DNA from: Aradus depressus
Lineage: Eukaryota > Arthropoda > Insecta > Hemiptera > Aradidae
NCBI GenBank assembly: GCA_963662175.1
Contig: OY759215.1
Span: 22,371,079-22,435,078 of the forward strand
Direction of reading: 5' to 3'
Length of the DNA: 64,000 nucleotides
The position numbers and the translations under genes are program-made. Positions 54,078 through 64,000 of this stretch are shown in pieces. The stretch's first letter is position 1; each line of letters begins with the position of its first letter. The notes beneath the pieces were generated by a model. It did not search any database, was not told the DNA's origin, and was given only the letters and a program-made list of their open reading frames with translations.

Positions 54078-54215
54078 TTTAAGCGTCCTAAATTTTGTCC
54101 ACCCAACTTTATTCATCACGGATGTGGTCTTTACCTTTACCTGTAAAGGCTCAAATAAATTTCCGTCCGATGGACGGCGCGCTCAAGGTTTTTTCACCTG
54201 CTAGATAAAAAACAT
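54078..54215 (-). mobile_element. SINE-A internal fragment
   Basis: 'gtcctaaattttgtccaccc', 'cgtccgatggacggcgcgct' and 'ggttttttcacctg' identify a diverged body piece. Confidence 0.65.
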
Positions 54216-54219
54216 CAGT

Positions 54220-55190
54220 TCTATGTTTGTGAGTTTGTAAATAAATATATAAAATGGGATCTGGGTATATGTAGTCACTTTAGTACTTAGGTTGATTTAA
54301 ATTATGGAAAATAATTTATTTGTATATTACACACATTCTAGCTAACAAATGAATTATTTTTCTAGAAAAAACTATTTTTCTTCCTTTACGGTATATATGA
54401 ACAACTTACTTTCCTTATTGTCACTTTTATATTAAAACTAATGAAACTAAATGGAATTCATTAGGCACATGTCCCAGGTTTTTATATATTTTTTTGCACT
54501 TTACAAACCCACAATTGATGTTGGGCGTATATATAAATATAAATTTGTATTATTCTTTGTGAGTAAAACTAGAGTAAAGGTTTGGATGTGAGGAACCATG
54601 CAATACAATACCCGACCCTTATTCTAAAATCCGGGCTTCTAGAAGGACAATCAGTCTCATTTGTATTTATGTATTCATCTATGTCGGGAGCTGCTGCAGT
54701 AGTTGACGTAGCCGATCCAAACTAGAATTACAGCAATTTCCAATTTAATATTGGAGGATGGTAGAAGACCCCCGGGAACCAATCGAAACCAGGTGTTGCT
54801 GTAGATTTGTAAGGAATCTCAACATCCATGAAGGAAGGGCCATGGAGCTCAAGATGGGACCATCAGAGCCTGCCTCTCATATCCTACTTACCTAGTCAAT
54901 GTTACACATTGCCCTTTACGATAATTTTACAATGACAGCTCATCAGCCCTTTACAGCGTCGTCACTTATATCAATGTGAACATGTAAACAAAACAGTGTA
55001 CCAGTAATTATACACTGCTAATTTGTAATAGAATTCCGAATGTGCCTAATTTTGATGAAACAAAATGATACTACAGATTCAGGTTATTTCAAATCTGTAG
55101 GAGCCCTGGTTTCTGAGCATTAGAACTAGACCTAGCAGTCATCACATCACTAGAACTGTCAACTGTAACCTTCCCTCCAATGACTGCTGC
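54220..55190. other. No gene recognised
   Basis: A higher-GC patch lies at 54680-54900. 'gaaccatgcaatacaatacc' (about 54592) resembles 'gatccatgtaatataatacc' (about 53898), so a small repeat pair may exist. No coding call. Confidence 0.35.
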
Positions 55191-55193
55191 CCC

Positions 55194-55259
55194 CCAGTGT
55201 TGCCAGTAATTAGGACACGTTAATATTAATTATTATTCCAGATTACCGGCAACACTGCA
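55194..55259. mobile_element. Tiny terminal-inverted-repeat hairpin
   Basis: 'cagtgttgccagtaat' and its near-complement 'attaccggcaacactg' enclose about 33 bp. A very short MITE or a hairpin. Confidence 0.5.
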
Positions 55260-55403
55260 GGGTAACCAGAGTATATCCTCCAGGCAGTGTGATATGGTGT
55301 GTTAAGATAAATTATAGTGCCCACATATACTGAAAATAGTTATTTTGTTTTGAGCGAGTATTAATGCAATCTGGACAGAACCTATTATTATTTCGTTATT
55401 TAT

Positions 55404-55820
55404 TAGTAACCAGTAACTGTAGATAAACAATGAGTTGAGTTGTGTCAAAGTAAACTGAAAACCAGTAACTGTAGATAAACAAAGAGTTGAGATGTGTCAG
55501 ACTAAAGCTAAACCGGTAGCTGATAAACAAAGAGTTGTGCCAAACTGAACTATGAACAGTGTTCATAGATAAAGAGTTGAGATGTGTCAAACTAAACTGT
55601 AAACGAGTAACTGTAGATGAACAAAGAGTTCAGTTGTGCCAAACTGAACTGTAAACGAATAACTGTACATAAACAAAGAGTTGAGATATGTCAGACTGAA
55701 CTGTGAACCATTAAAATAAACTCTGTAAAGTGAAGTTGTGTCAAACTGAACTGTGAATCAGTAATTGTGTGCATATAGTTGTGACGTGATAAAACTGAAC
55801 TGTGAACCATTAAGATAAAC
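55404..55820 (+). repeat. Minisatellite, ~55-60-bp unit
   Basis: About seven variable units with 'accagtaactgtagataaac', 'aaagagttgagatgtgtca' and 'actgaactgtgaacc'. Open minus frames here are artefacts. Confidence 0.85.
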
Positions 55821-56165
55821 TGTCTAGTTTTAGAGGCTGTAAAAAATCCTTTTTCTTTTTTTTTTCTTTGCATGAGTGTATAGACCCTCTTTTCAATTTT
55901 CTTGGATTAATATTTATGGCGATATGCATTAGGTAGGAGTTGGGTTATAACATTATGAAAGTTTTTGGTAGAATTGGGTTTTGTGGTCTGGGTGAGGTTA
56001 TAGGATAGAATGAAATTCAGTTCAATAAACGCGGACAGTGAAAGCGATCCATCACACTGGCTGGGCGGGAGACAGCCTCTCATATACTCTCCACTTTCAC
56101 AAAAATGATTACCACGAGGGGGGGGACCAATTTCATGTTGGGGCATACAACTTGGATGACATTAC
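55821..56165. other. No gene recognised
   Basis: Unassigned; a G run at 56118-56124. Confidence 0.4.
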
Positions 56166-56166
56166 A

Positions 56167-56420
56167 TTACATGCAGACTACATCTGTAACTTCATGTAAC
56201 TGTCCCTGCATACAGTCCATGTCAATATCCTGCCTTGTCTCATCAGTTTTCACTTCATTTAACTTTCCCCTGCAATACGATCCATGTATAACATCCCTTC
56301 GTTGTTCATCAGTTTTCAGACTATCTACTGCATTAGTACTGTTCGATAAATGTTTAATTCTAACTCGCTCTGGATGTTCAGGATGCAATTATATTGCAGT
56401 GAGATCCAATCGAAACTTTT
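56167..56420 (-). other. Coding-like minus frame with internal peptide repeat
   Basis: A 73-codon minus frame carries two related blocks of about 21 residues, KTDEQRRDVIHGSYCRGKL and KTDETRQDIDMDCMQGQL, each followed by N/H-EV. The underlying DNA is an imperfect direct repeat. It may be a decayed protein repeat or simply a short tandem DNA duplication. No family and no splice sites can be supported. Confidence 0.25.
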
Positions 56421-56800
56421 GAAAAAAAACACCACCTTCTTTTTTTACATATATCGATCAACATGAAAATTTTCAAATCATTGTAGCGCATCATTGCAAT
56501 TTTACTCATTATAATGATCCTTATTTTATAACACATATGGAAATTTATTTTACAATATTTGAGGCTTTATAACCTTCGTCGTATTGGATCTATCCTAAAT
56601 CTGAGGACATACTGGCGATTGAAAATTTAATAAGGAACATTTTTGATAAGATACAATTTTTCTATACAGTTTTCAGATAAATCAAGGAAACGTCTAAAAA
56701 TATGTTTTAAAACGACATTTCAGGACGGCATTCGGCATGTATCTGATAAACGGACAACCTGTGAAAAATTGTGTTTTATAGAGGGCTGATTGTGTCACCG
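56421..56800. other. No gene recognised
   Basis: A+T-rich, no motif-bearing frame. Confidence 0.4.
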
Positions 56801-56803
56801 CGG

Positions 56804-57245
56804 CTAGAGTAAGCCTATTGTGAGCCCTGTGTGTGTTGGTCCCAACAGCAGCCCTGTATCTTTAATAAAGTCCAGGATTCTTCTGCAGGTTCCTTCCATT
56901 ACCTGCTTTGGTTCCGTTATGGCAGACCCAAAGCAGTAAAATCTTCTGCTTTCTAGTACCCCACACCGGCTTAGAATATGAACCGGAGTCTCATTTTCCT
57001 CGCCACATTTCCTGCACAGAGGGCTTCTAGCGATGCCCATATTGTGTAGATGTTTGTTCATATGACAGTGTCCTGTGGATCAGCCCTGTCATAGCTCTTA
57101 GATACATTCTGCTCATATTCAGGAGCTCTCGGCTCCTTTTCTCTGAGGGTTCCGCTACAAAGAGTCTTGAATCCCTTTGCTTTGGGACCCCTCTCCAGAA
57201 CTGGATGTGATTCCTGGTCAGCCAACCATTTATAGCCGCCTCTTA
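56804..57245 (-). pseudogene. LINE ORF2 zinc-knuckle tail remnant
   Basis: Minus-strand C-terminus of a non-LTR retrotransposon. The upstream frame (57080-57240) reads WLTRNHIQFWRGV, then LRAMTGLIH. After a frameshift near 57075 the 56804-57061 frame reads MNKHLHNMGIARSPLCRKCG, then EENETPVHILSRCGVL. This is the pattern 'LTGHxxxNxHLxxMGxxxSPxCRxC...ExxxHxLxxC' with CCHC zinc ligands after the RNase H domain. It continues as IDFIKDTGLL-like sequence to the stop. One frameshift; RT and RNase H cores are missing. The 85-codon open frame itself is not a gene. Confidence 0.8.
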
Positions 57246-57264
57246 AACTCTTAGAAATCCCGCA

Positions 57265-57498
57265 GAAGGGTAAAATGTGTCTTTTAGTTTTCGTTACAAC
57301 TTTTACTTTAAAAGATTTTGGATTAGAACAAGAATATGAACGGTATCTTGTAAAATCTATTTAGGTCCTGAAGTAAAGTGGTCCCATTGTCCGTCCGATT
57401 TTGGCCAAAATCTAATCAAACCTTAGTTAGCACATGTGACTTCTTCAATCAACATTTCAAATTGTTTCTGCGTTAGAGCGCTCACGAAGTTCCAGTCC

Positions 57499-57536
<38 letters not shown>

Positions 57537-57612
57537 TAATGAAATGTGAAAATCCGTTGAAAGCTCAATCACGGATTTTCTTGCGACTACAATACTTCCG
57601 TATAAGTAAACA
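57265..57612 (-). repeat. Repeat R, minus orientation, with CA microsatellite
   Basis: 'ttggccaaaatctaatcaaa', 'ccttagttagcacatgtgac', 'gcgttagagcgctcacgaag' and 'gttgaaagctcaatcacgga' match the complement of 30352-30710. A (CA)n run of about 15 units lies at 57502-57531. Confidence 0.65.
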
Positions 57613-57617
57613 GAAGA

Positions 57618-57805
57618 TAAAAAAATATATATGATATGACCAGAATCCCACCACTTTAGTACAGATCACTCAAATACTGGCATTACTGGGTATAATGTTA
57701 CACTGAGAATTGTACTGTGAAACAAACAAAATCGTTGACGCCAACACGTTACTTTCATGTACCAAAAATTGCGGTTCGTATAAGAAAGTCCTATAATGCC
57801 CTCAT
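57618..57805. mobile_element. MITE-M copy
   Basis: 'cactttagtacagatcactc', 'ggcattactgggtataatgt', 'aacacgttactttcatgtac' and the right terminus 'gcggttcgtataagaaagtc'. Confidence 0.75.
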
Positions 57806-58328
57806 CACATATTTTGTTTTCAATACTTTTTCTCCAAAAATTGAATTCTAAACCTCGACGATCAAAGAGTGATGATATGAGTAGATTTTTTTTTTAAAAC
57901 ACGACTTTTCATTCTTTAAATTTTTTAAAACAAATGAGTGTTAGAATTCCCATAAAGGATAAACGAGATGGGGGGGTCTGTAGACCTGACTTAATTTGTT
58001 AACTTGTCAGTGGTGTTGTGTCTGTGTGATTTATGTGAAACCCGGTCCGGGAGCCAATCATTCTTCTGGGGGTTAGGCGCCTCCCTTCTCAAAACATCAT
58101 TAATATTATCTATAGTCAAACAATATAAAACAATCACTAGCTTTTATTGTAAAACATTCCCCCTTTCGCTTTTAGTTATTCTATGGTTTTCCGATTTTTT
58201 AAATAAAAGAAGTCATTATATGGATTAATTTTTTGTCAGATAAAAGTAGACTTTTTTGACGAATTTATCTTTCTAAAATTCGTTTTTGGTTTTACGTCCA
58301 AGTTCCGAAGAGAAGGAAAATCATTAGT
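57806..58328. other. No gene recognised
   Basis: A 74-codon plus frame at 58004-58228 has no domain. Confidence 0.35.
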
Positions 58329-58329
58329 T

Positions 58330-58495
58330 CATATAATAAGATTTTGTGGGACGAGATTTCTCATATTCCACACAGCGTAGAGGTAACTGCCTCTATGCTG
58401 TATGGGTGGGATGTGCCACTAATGATGATGCTGTTGCGTCAAAAAACCGGTTCTAGTCAAAAATAAAACAGTGGGAAGACAACGTCTTTTATTCC
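58330..58495 (+). repeat. Second copy of the 1700-1870 repeat
   Basis: See 1700-1870. It ends 'aaataaaacagtgggaagac' and 'gtcttttattcct'. Confidence 0.5.
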
Positions 58496-58507
58496 TAGGA
58501 GAAATGA

Positions 58508-58700
58508 TTAGTAATAGTGACTCATGCCTGGGCTTTAACTACAAGATCATATCGCCTATTACCAGAGCTCTCTTCCGTCGCTCTGGTGAACATAAGCGCG
58601 ATTCCTATATCCTAAGTTTTGCCTGCCCTAAATTTTTATTCACTTCTTTAAGCAGTATCTGACATCGGTACCATCGTTTAACATCACATCAGAAGGAATT
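58508..58700 (-). mobile_element. SINE-A, 5'-truncated
   Basis: 'gtgactcatgcctgggcttt', 'cgtcgctctggtgaacataa', 'gcctgccctaaatttttatt'. The tRNA-like head is missing. Confidence 0.85.
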
Positions 58701-58819
58701 GATCTCGGATCAAGTGTAAGCCATACCGATATTTTTGCAGATGTTTATAAGTTTATTGACTCTAATTAAAATACATATTAGTTTTCAGCCAAATTGACCA
58801 AAGGTGTAGAGGAGTTAAT

Positions 58820-59110
58820 CAAAGTCTGCAATCACTTCTAATGGTAGAAAAATGGCAACAACGTTGGTCACGATGCTTGGATGGCCGAACGACGTACGCA
58901 TACTACCCAGACGTCCGACCATTTCGACTTTTTTTTTCAAATATTCGAATACTTGAATCCTTGACAAAGTTAGCCAGAGCTCAGGCTCCTCTTTTACACA
59001 TTTTAAATTTCCATTTGTTTAAGAACCCTCTTTCTAGGAACTTGACGACAAATACTTTGGATAATATTGTAAACTTAAACTTCATTCATTGGGCTTTAAG
59101 AAACTAGAGC
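58820..59110 (+). pseudogene. LINE ORF2 fragment (post-RNase H linker)
   Basis: An 88-codon plus frame (58841-59107) begins MVEKWQQRWSRCLDGRTTYA and continues YYPDVRPFRL. This matches the linker in R1/CR1-type ORF2 just before the zinc tail (family form: WQxRWxxxxKGRxTYxxFPDVRxRL). The rest of the frame shows no recognisable family and ends at a stop. Only this scrap remains. The ATG is incidental. Confidence 0.6.
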
Positions 59111-59815
59111 CGGCATCTGTCCTGATACTTACCCATCTCTAATGGTATAGGAACAATTCCGTTCAGCTGAATGTTTCTCTGAAGGATCACCTGTGGAATG
59201 CCTTTGTGCACTTTCAGGATTCAGTACCACACTCCCTTCAAGAAGCTCAAGTACAAAATAACTGTCAAAGAGAAGGTACAATTCCAGTCTCACTGTCCTT
59301 TGGTAGTGTAATTAAAGTTTAATTCCGTCTTTTGTTCCAGATATAAATCTACTTTATATTGCCTTACTTCATTTAATTTCAGGAGTGGTCCTTTAAATTA
59401 ATGAATTGCACTGCAATGCAGCCAACTTCAACTAAAAGTTTAAAAGAACTTTTATTTTTTTTTTTATCAATCTCTAATTAATCTCATGCATTTTTCTTAA
59501 AATATTCTAAAAACATTTTCGGTATTTAAAACTCTCACTAAATCCTCAGCCAGTATGACTCCATATAAAACAGTCCTGAAGGGAGTAAAATCAAACACAT
59601 ATTTTTATATAAATTCTGTTTTTTCTATGATTTCTATTTTCTGCCTCATGCTCGTGGATATTGGCCAAGTTTTTAATTAAGAATTGCTGAAAAGTTCTTA
59701 ACAAAGTAAAGAACTTCTCAACAAAACTATCAGGGAAGTTCACAAATTCTAGCTATTGGATTAGCGCCTTTGTGTACTCCCAACTCCGACAAGGAGGAAA
59801 ACTTTAGGGGCATTG
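59111..59815. other. No gene recognised
   Basis: Possibly old repeat near 59640-59680 (compare 5800). Nothing firm. Confidence 0.4.
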
Positions 59816-59819
59816 TGAG

Positions 59820-59935
59820 ACGTATAATAATAATATTTATTTATAATAACATGGTAATTAATACGGCATTACAATTGTATATAGCTTATAAATTATATAC
59901 ATAAACAGATATTAATTAAACCCTACAATATACTG
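59820..59935 (-). mobile_element. LINE 3'-tail family, short copy
   Basis: 'taacatggtaattaatacgg' and 'tagcttataaattatataca' followed by 'taaacagatattaatta', matching 32595-32752. Confidence 0.5.
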
Positions 59936-60415
59936 TAACGGTCTGTAATTGGGGTATCTAAATAATTTTAAATAAAACAATTAATCATAATTTATAATTA
60001 TTTAATGATGAAGTATCGAGAAGGCTTCAGCATGAAAGGAGGGTAGAGAGCTGGTCTGGCTGAGCTGTCCCTCGAGTGTCTGTCTGTCCAGGAAGTCGAT
60101 CCACCATTTGTACAGAAGTCTGTCGTCGTTTCAGCCTGAATCAAAGAGACGTCAAAAGAAGATCAGCATTTCCAAGGATGCGCGAATCATTACCGTACTA
60201 GGCGAATCTGGGGACAACATCGACGCACGTGATCCAGTACCCGTTTTGGAAGGAAGGAGACCAAGGGGACAAGTAAAAAAATTGTTTTTTGTAATATAAT
60301 TTGAAAAAATCATTATATAAATAAATGACGGTTTTTTTTGCAATAGAAACATTTTAATTGCAAGTATTATAATTATTACAAATTTTTAAGAATAAACAAT
60401 ATAATATACACTGGA
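59936..60415. other. No gene recognised; short coding-like frame
   Basis: The plus frame 60108-60299 (63 codons) has plausible composition (ITVLGESGDNIDARDPVPVL) but no known family and an in-frame run into A+T-rich sequence. Confidence 0.25.
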
Positions 60416-60418
60416 ACA

Positions 60419-61027
60419 ATGGATGGACCTCAGATGGAAGACAATAAACTCCGAAGAATAAAAGAAGAAAACAAGCCGTGGAAACCTCCAAGCACCATGA
60501 ATAGACGAGACACGGTGATCATCATAAGACTTGGACATAGGAAACTGACACATTCCTACCTACTTGTTGGACTTGAACAGCCGACATGCTCCTGCAACCA
60601 AGACTACACAGAGCTCACAGTACAACATATACTGACTAACTGCGCAAACTACACCACATTAAGAAACAAATACAAACTACCGACTGACATGAAAAAACTA
60701 CTCCAAACACCCAACGACGAATACAACGCACTCATCCAGTTCCTTAAAAGACGCAAAACTCTACGAGGACATGTAGACACAATACTTGTTGGACTTGAAC
60801 AGCCGACATGCTCCTGCAACCAAGACTACACAGAGCTCACAGTACAACATATACTGACTAACTGCGCAAACTACACCACATTAAGAAACAAATACAAACT
60901 ACCGACTGACATGAAAAAACTACTCCAAACACCCAACGACGAATACAACGCACTCATCCAGTTCCTTAAAAGACGCAAAACTCTACGAGGACATGTAGAC
61001 ACAATAGTCGTCGCTAATGACCCTTAA
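60419..61027 (+). pseudogene. LINE ORF2 C-terminus with exact 74-codon duplication
   Basis: A 202-codon open frame represents the end of a non-LTR retrotransposon ORF2. NKLRRIKEENKPWKP, then RRDTVIIIRLGHRKLTHSYL is the block after RNase H (family form: RRDExVLxRLRIGHTxLTHSYLL). Next come PTCSCNQDY and LTVQHILTNCANYTTLRNKY, a zinc-knuckle with C-x-C and H-x4-C spacing, and ALIQFLKRRKTL at the end. The block from LVGLEQPTCSCN to RGHVDTI is present twice without a change (60561-60782 and 60783-61004, 222 bp), so the frame stays open and has two zinc knuckles. RT, RNase H core and endonuclease are missing, so it cannot retrotranspose. The ATG at 60419 has no evident promoter. Confidence 0.75.
60561..61004. 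repeat. Exact 222-bp tandem duplication
   Basis: Two 222-bp units, apparently identical. The junctions share 'tacttgttgg'/'caata' microhomology of about 3 bp. Confidence 0.95.
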
Positions 61028-61029
61028 GT

Positions 61030-62740
61030 CGATGCAACGTTAAAAAACTAAAAAAATATATATATATTGTGTTGTTATTGTACTTTTCATTTGGATTTCT
61101 AAATAGGTGCCATATTGTTTTTTCTAAATTTTGCAAAAATATTAAATCTAATCCAAAGGTTTTTAAATGATCTTACTGGGTTAACAGGGAAAATGAATAG
61201 CATAGAATTTACGAGAATTAATAATTGGGTTTATTTTCTCACATCTTCATTATAAAATTAAAAACTAAACATTGAAACAAAAATCAAAAGAAAAATCGTA
61301 AAAACTAAATTCTTAGTCTTTTTTTTGTTTTATATTTTGGCCATTCTTCAAATTTAAGTTATATATTTTTGGGCACATATATTTTCTAATTATAAATAAA
61401 TAATAGTACCTTCTTTGTGCATCAATTTTACTGTTAATTCACACCTACTCAGTTCATCATATCTTAAGCCTAAACAACAACTCTCTGTCCACCTTCACAT
61501 CTCAACCCAGACCACACACCATTGACTCTTCTATACTAATTCAAAAACAGCTGATGGCCGTGTTTTGTTTCAATAGAAAATGCATTCATATTATTTATTT
61601 ACTAATTCAGTTGCTTTTTGGATTTTATAGAAAAATCAATATAATTAATTTAAATGTGTGTATTACTATTAGTATAATAATAGTAGTAAAATATTAATAA
61701 TATGAATCCTAAAAAAAGAAAAATTGTTGGAAAAACACTTTCACTGACCTCTTGTTTCAATCTCTTGAGAGTTAGGCAAATGTTGCACGATGTCCAAAAT
61801 GGCTTGTCCTCTGCTCATTCTTAATTCTTACTTACCACAAATCGGCCGGAAGGATTAGTCAATTAGTCACGGGAGAGGTGTCGTCGTGAGCAAAAAAAAA
61901 CACTCACTTATTCCAGCCCAACCAGGAACTGACTGAGAGGAATAATATTGCGGAAGTGGGGGTCACCGGATGTAAATAAAGACGGGATTAACTCATTCGA
62001 AGAATACTAAAAGTCAGGTAGACCGAAAGAAACCCGGCAAAAAAAAAATTAAAATAAATAAATAAGTTTTACCATTTTTTCTGTCAGCTAGAGAGAAACG
62101 CTCAAGGGCCTATACCTGTCCAGGGTCAACATTCATATTGTCTAATTCCCTATAGTATACTGGCATCGATGTTCGACGCCAATGTCAGTACAAAGTTCAA
62201 CAGTAGGTAACATTTAAGTTTCCTAGTTGGCATATATCCATTATTTAATTTATTTCTTAAATATACTATGGTTAAGAGGGCGCCGCACAGTGGGCAAGAT
62301 CCCAAATCTAGCTGGACAAAAGTCCGAAAATGAAGTGAGAGATTTCGGGATAAAAACAATCTGGTTCAACAAGTAGTATGTGAGAGAGAAATAAACAAAG
62401 GGAATTAGAGAGGACGAAGTCAATACAACGCAGCGACGAAATAAACAAACCATGCAAACAGCCGTATTATCTTGGAGGCGAGCCTGTTTTACTCCATCAC
62501 TTACCTGTGAGTGTCGCTTCCGAACATTACTGATCTTTTCTTCATTATTCTTCCATGGGAGGCATTCAAAAAGGAAAGTCTTAGCAATTTTTGTTTTGTC
62601 TTAAGTCAGTCACAAAATGTTGGAAGGGCCACAAGAATAGTGCACGTTTGAAAAAAAAGTTCATTCTAGTTCATAAGGGCGTAACTTTTTTCGTACCTCT
62701 CAGTCCCTCGTAAACGTTCATTATTCTTGTTCGTTGACTA
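61030..62740. other. No gene recognised over ~1.7 kb
   Basis: A+T-rich with scattered short frames. The first part may be the 3' UTR of the LINE tail ending at 61027. The 62280-62470 patch has higher G+C but no domain. Confidence 0.35.
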
Positions 62741-62752
62741 ATAGATAATAGG

Positions 62753-63440
62753 ATGGCACTAAATTTAACGACCCGTTTTGCCCCGTTTTTTTTTTTTTTT
62801 CCACTAATGTTATTTGTAACTGCAGGTGTGAAAATGTCTACATGCAGAAGGGAGTTGTACGATATGTTGAGAGCCAGCAATGGTCCTATTGGAAATACCC
62901 TTGAACAAATTACATTCCTTTTTGACTATACGAAGAAAAAATGTGGATTCGGCAGCTATTGATACGCCAAAGCAAGTAGGTGGCAATACAAATGATGGCA
63001 ATGCAGCTCCAAGGTTTTTCCAAAATCCTTCCTTAACAGCTGAAATTACTGGCGTAGATGAAGAATTAATCGAAAGGTTTAGCATACTCCTTCAGGCTTC
63101 GTCATCAGGGTATGATATTTATTGGAAGCCTTTGAAACTTTCGCTGCTGAAACTGCTCGTATGATGAACGTCTTGCTGTATGATTGGTACACCATGCCTC
63201 TCAGTGTTCATAAAATACTTATATACGGGAGTGCTGTTATCAAACATTTTCTAATACCTATCGGACAGCTCGCCGAAGACGTTCAAGAAAGCCAACATAA
63301 GGAGATAAAAAGGTTGAGGAAACACTTTTCTAGAAAAATGTATCGATTTTCTACAAACTGACATTTTAAACAACCTGCTCATTTTGTCTGATCCTTTTAT
63401 TGGCTCCCTCAGACCACTGCCTTCCAAAAAAACTGATTAG
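62753..63440 (+). pseudogene. Frameshifted conserved insect protein of unknown function
   Basis: Three frames follow each other on plus. The first (about 62828-62935) starts MSTCRRELYDMLRASNG and is preceded by a T tract and 'taactgcag', an acceptor-like site. The second (62935-63118) reads PKQVGGNTNDGNAAPRFFQN and ITGVDEELIERFSILLQASS. The third (63122-63361) reads IEAFETFAAETARMMNVLLY, then WYTMPLSVHKILIYGSAVIK and LPIGQLAEDVQESQHKEIKR-like sequence. The blocks NTNDGNxAxRFF, WYxMPxxVHKILxHG and PIGQLxEExQExxxKD recall a family of uncharacterised, probably transposon-associated proteins repeated in insect genomes. I cannot name it. Frameshifts near 62935 and 63118 and a stop after FSTN make it non-functional. 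Confidence 0.6.
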
Positions 63441-63660
63441 TGAAAAAGTAAGACAGTAACTCTTAATTTCAACAACGACTTTGGCAGAAATAAGCAGTCA
63501 AGACAACAATTCCGTTAGTGATTTTGGTTTGAGCGACCTGTTGCTCTAATTATAATAATTAAAAAAGTAATTGACAAACCATAGTGTTATTCGTTATTTT
63601 TTTGTCTTTTTATGCCCTTTTGAATGATTGAACGGCTTAAGCCGTCATTGGGGAAGTGTG
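63441..63660. other. No gene recognised
   Basis: Short A+T-rich spacer between two mobile-element remnants. Confidence 0.4.
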
Positions 63661-63664
63661 CCAG

Positions 63665-64000
63665 AATGGAGAGCACGGACTAGAGGAATATAGTGGGAAC
63701 TAAGAGGGGAAAATAATTTGTTATACCTGGATTTAGTGACTCGGATTTAGAGACATAATAAGGAGCATTGGCTATTTTACGAAGGATATTGGATTGAAAG
63801 GATTGGATGCGCTGGAGATTGGAAGCCTTGGCAGAACCCCAGAGTTAAAGTCCATAAGTCCATATAGGTTTGAGTTGAGTACTGCGTTGTATATGTATAA
63901 GTCGTTTTGTTTTCAAAGTTAATTTGGATCTTTTGTCTAGTAGTCTTAGTAAAAGTTATTAACATCTATTTATTTCTTGTCTTTTCAGTTTCGTGTGCGC
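63665..64000 (-). pseudogene. Jockey-like LINE RT C-terminal remnant, runs off the window
   Basis: Minus strand, several frames. Near 63910-63960 one reads LDKRSKLTLKTKRLIH and the next HIYNAVLNSN. This is followed in another frame by MDLWTLTLGFCQGFQSP, where a one-base shift would give the Jockey 'SAKxSNLQRIQxFQSxILRxIxxAPYYVS' block that appears near 63760-63820. It is equivalent to 790-1340 and 33030-33342. The palm domain would lie beyond the right edge. At least two frameshifts. Confidence 0.7.

Noticed and set aside
60108..60299. Small protein gene
   Set aside because: 63 codons with no homology that I recognise, a run into A+T-rich sequence and no promoter; likely chance or remnant.

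Overview
The window looks like intergenic, transposon-dominated DNA from an insect. A hemipteran is a guess only. It is strongly A+T-rich with long homopolymer and dinucleotide runs, and I found no rRNA gene, no operon-like gene packing and no multi-exon host gene I can name. Coding similarity is almost all to non-LTR retrotransposons (LINEs): Jockey-like, R1-clade-like, a type with a 'GRRRRGRxKxRW' C-terminal tail, and zinc-knuckle or RNase H tails. Most are 5'-truncated and frameshifted. The only long open frame is a 654-codon reverse transcriptase (RT) frame at 17348-19312 (minus).

The most abundant element is a tRNA-derived SINE, called SINE-A here, with about twenty copies on both strands. 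A full copy is about 320-340 bp. It has a GGGCGCCGGTAGC head with A and B boxes and ends in short CCTAA or CTAA repeats. Three copies have clear target-site duplications. A second tRNA-like SINE (SINE-B) has four copies and a possible third type (SINE-C) has one. Other families recognised by internal comparison are repeat K (tandem units of about 140 bp), repeat R (about 300 bp), repeat T (about 200 bp), a palindromic MITE with the motif GGACTTTCTTATACC (MITE-M), and two LINE 3'-tail families.

Layout. 0-8 kb: Jockey fragment, repeat K, a small TIR element, and a LINE tail with a 72-bp tandem duplication. 8-16 kb: a cluster of SINE-A copies, an R1-like insertion nested in a Jockey fragment, and a TIR element carrying SINE-B. 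17-20 kb: a large palindrome whose left arm is split by the RT fragment. 21-24 kb: a LINE tail inside MITE-M, a perfect hairpin and a full SINE-A. 26-33 kb: Jockey tail, repeat T, a possible host or transposon exon with a nuclear localisation signal, a mariner remnant with multiplied terminal repeats, a tandemly duplicated hAT MITE and another Jockey tail. 34-39 kb: SINE-C, three full SINE-A copies, and LINE zinc-tail and RNase H remnants. 40.9-42.6 kb: a second large palindrome, its left arm split by a solo LTR. 42.6-46 kb: a LINE inside MITE-M and a rearranged SINE-A. 49-56 kb: SINEs, a near-perfect 258-bp nested palindrome and two minisatellites. 56-64 kb: more LINE tails, one with an exact 222-bp in-frame duplication, a frameshifted conserved protein of unknown role and a Jockey RT fragment at the right edge.

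Nothing here works together as a pathway. The history is one of nested insertion, palindrome formation, tandem duplication and decay. The best leads are the two large palindromes, each with arms of matching length and one arm broken by a clean insertion with a target duplication, and the SINE-A family with its telomere-like tail.
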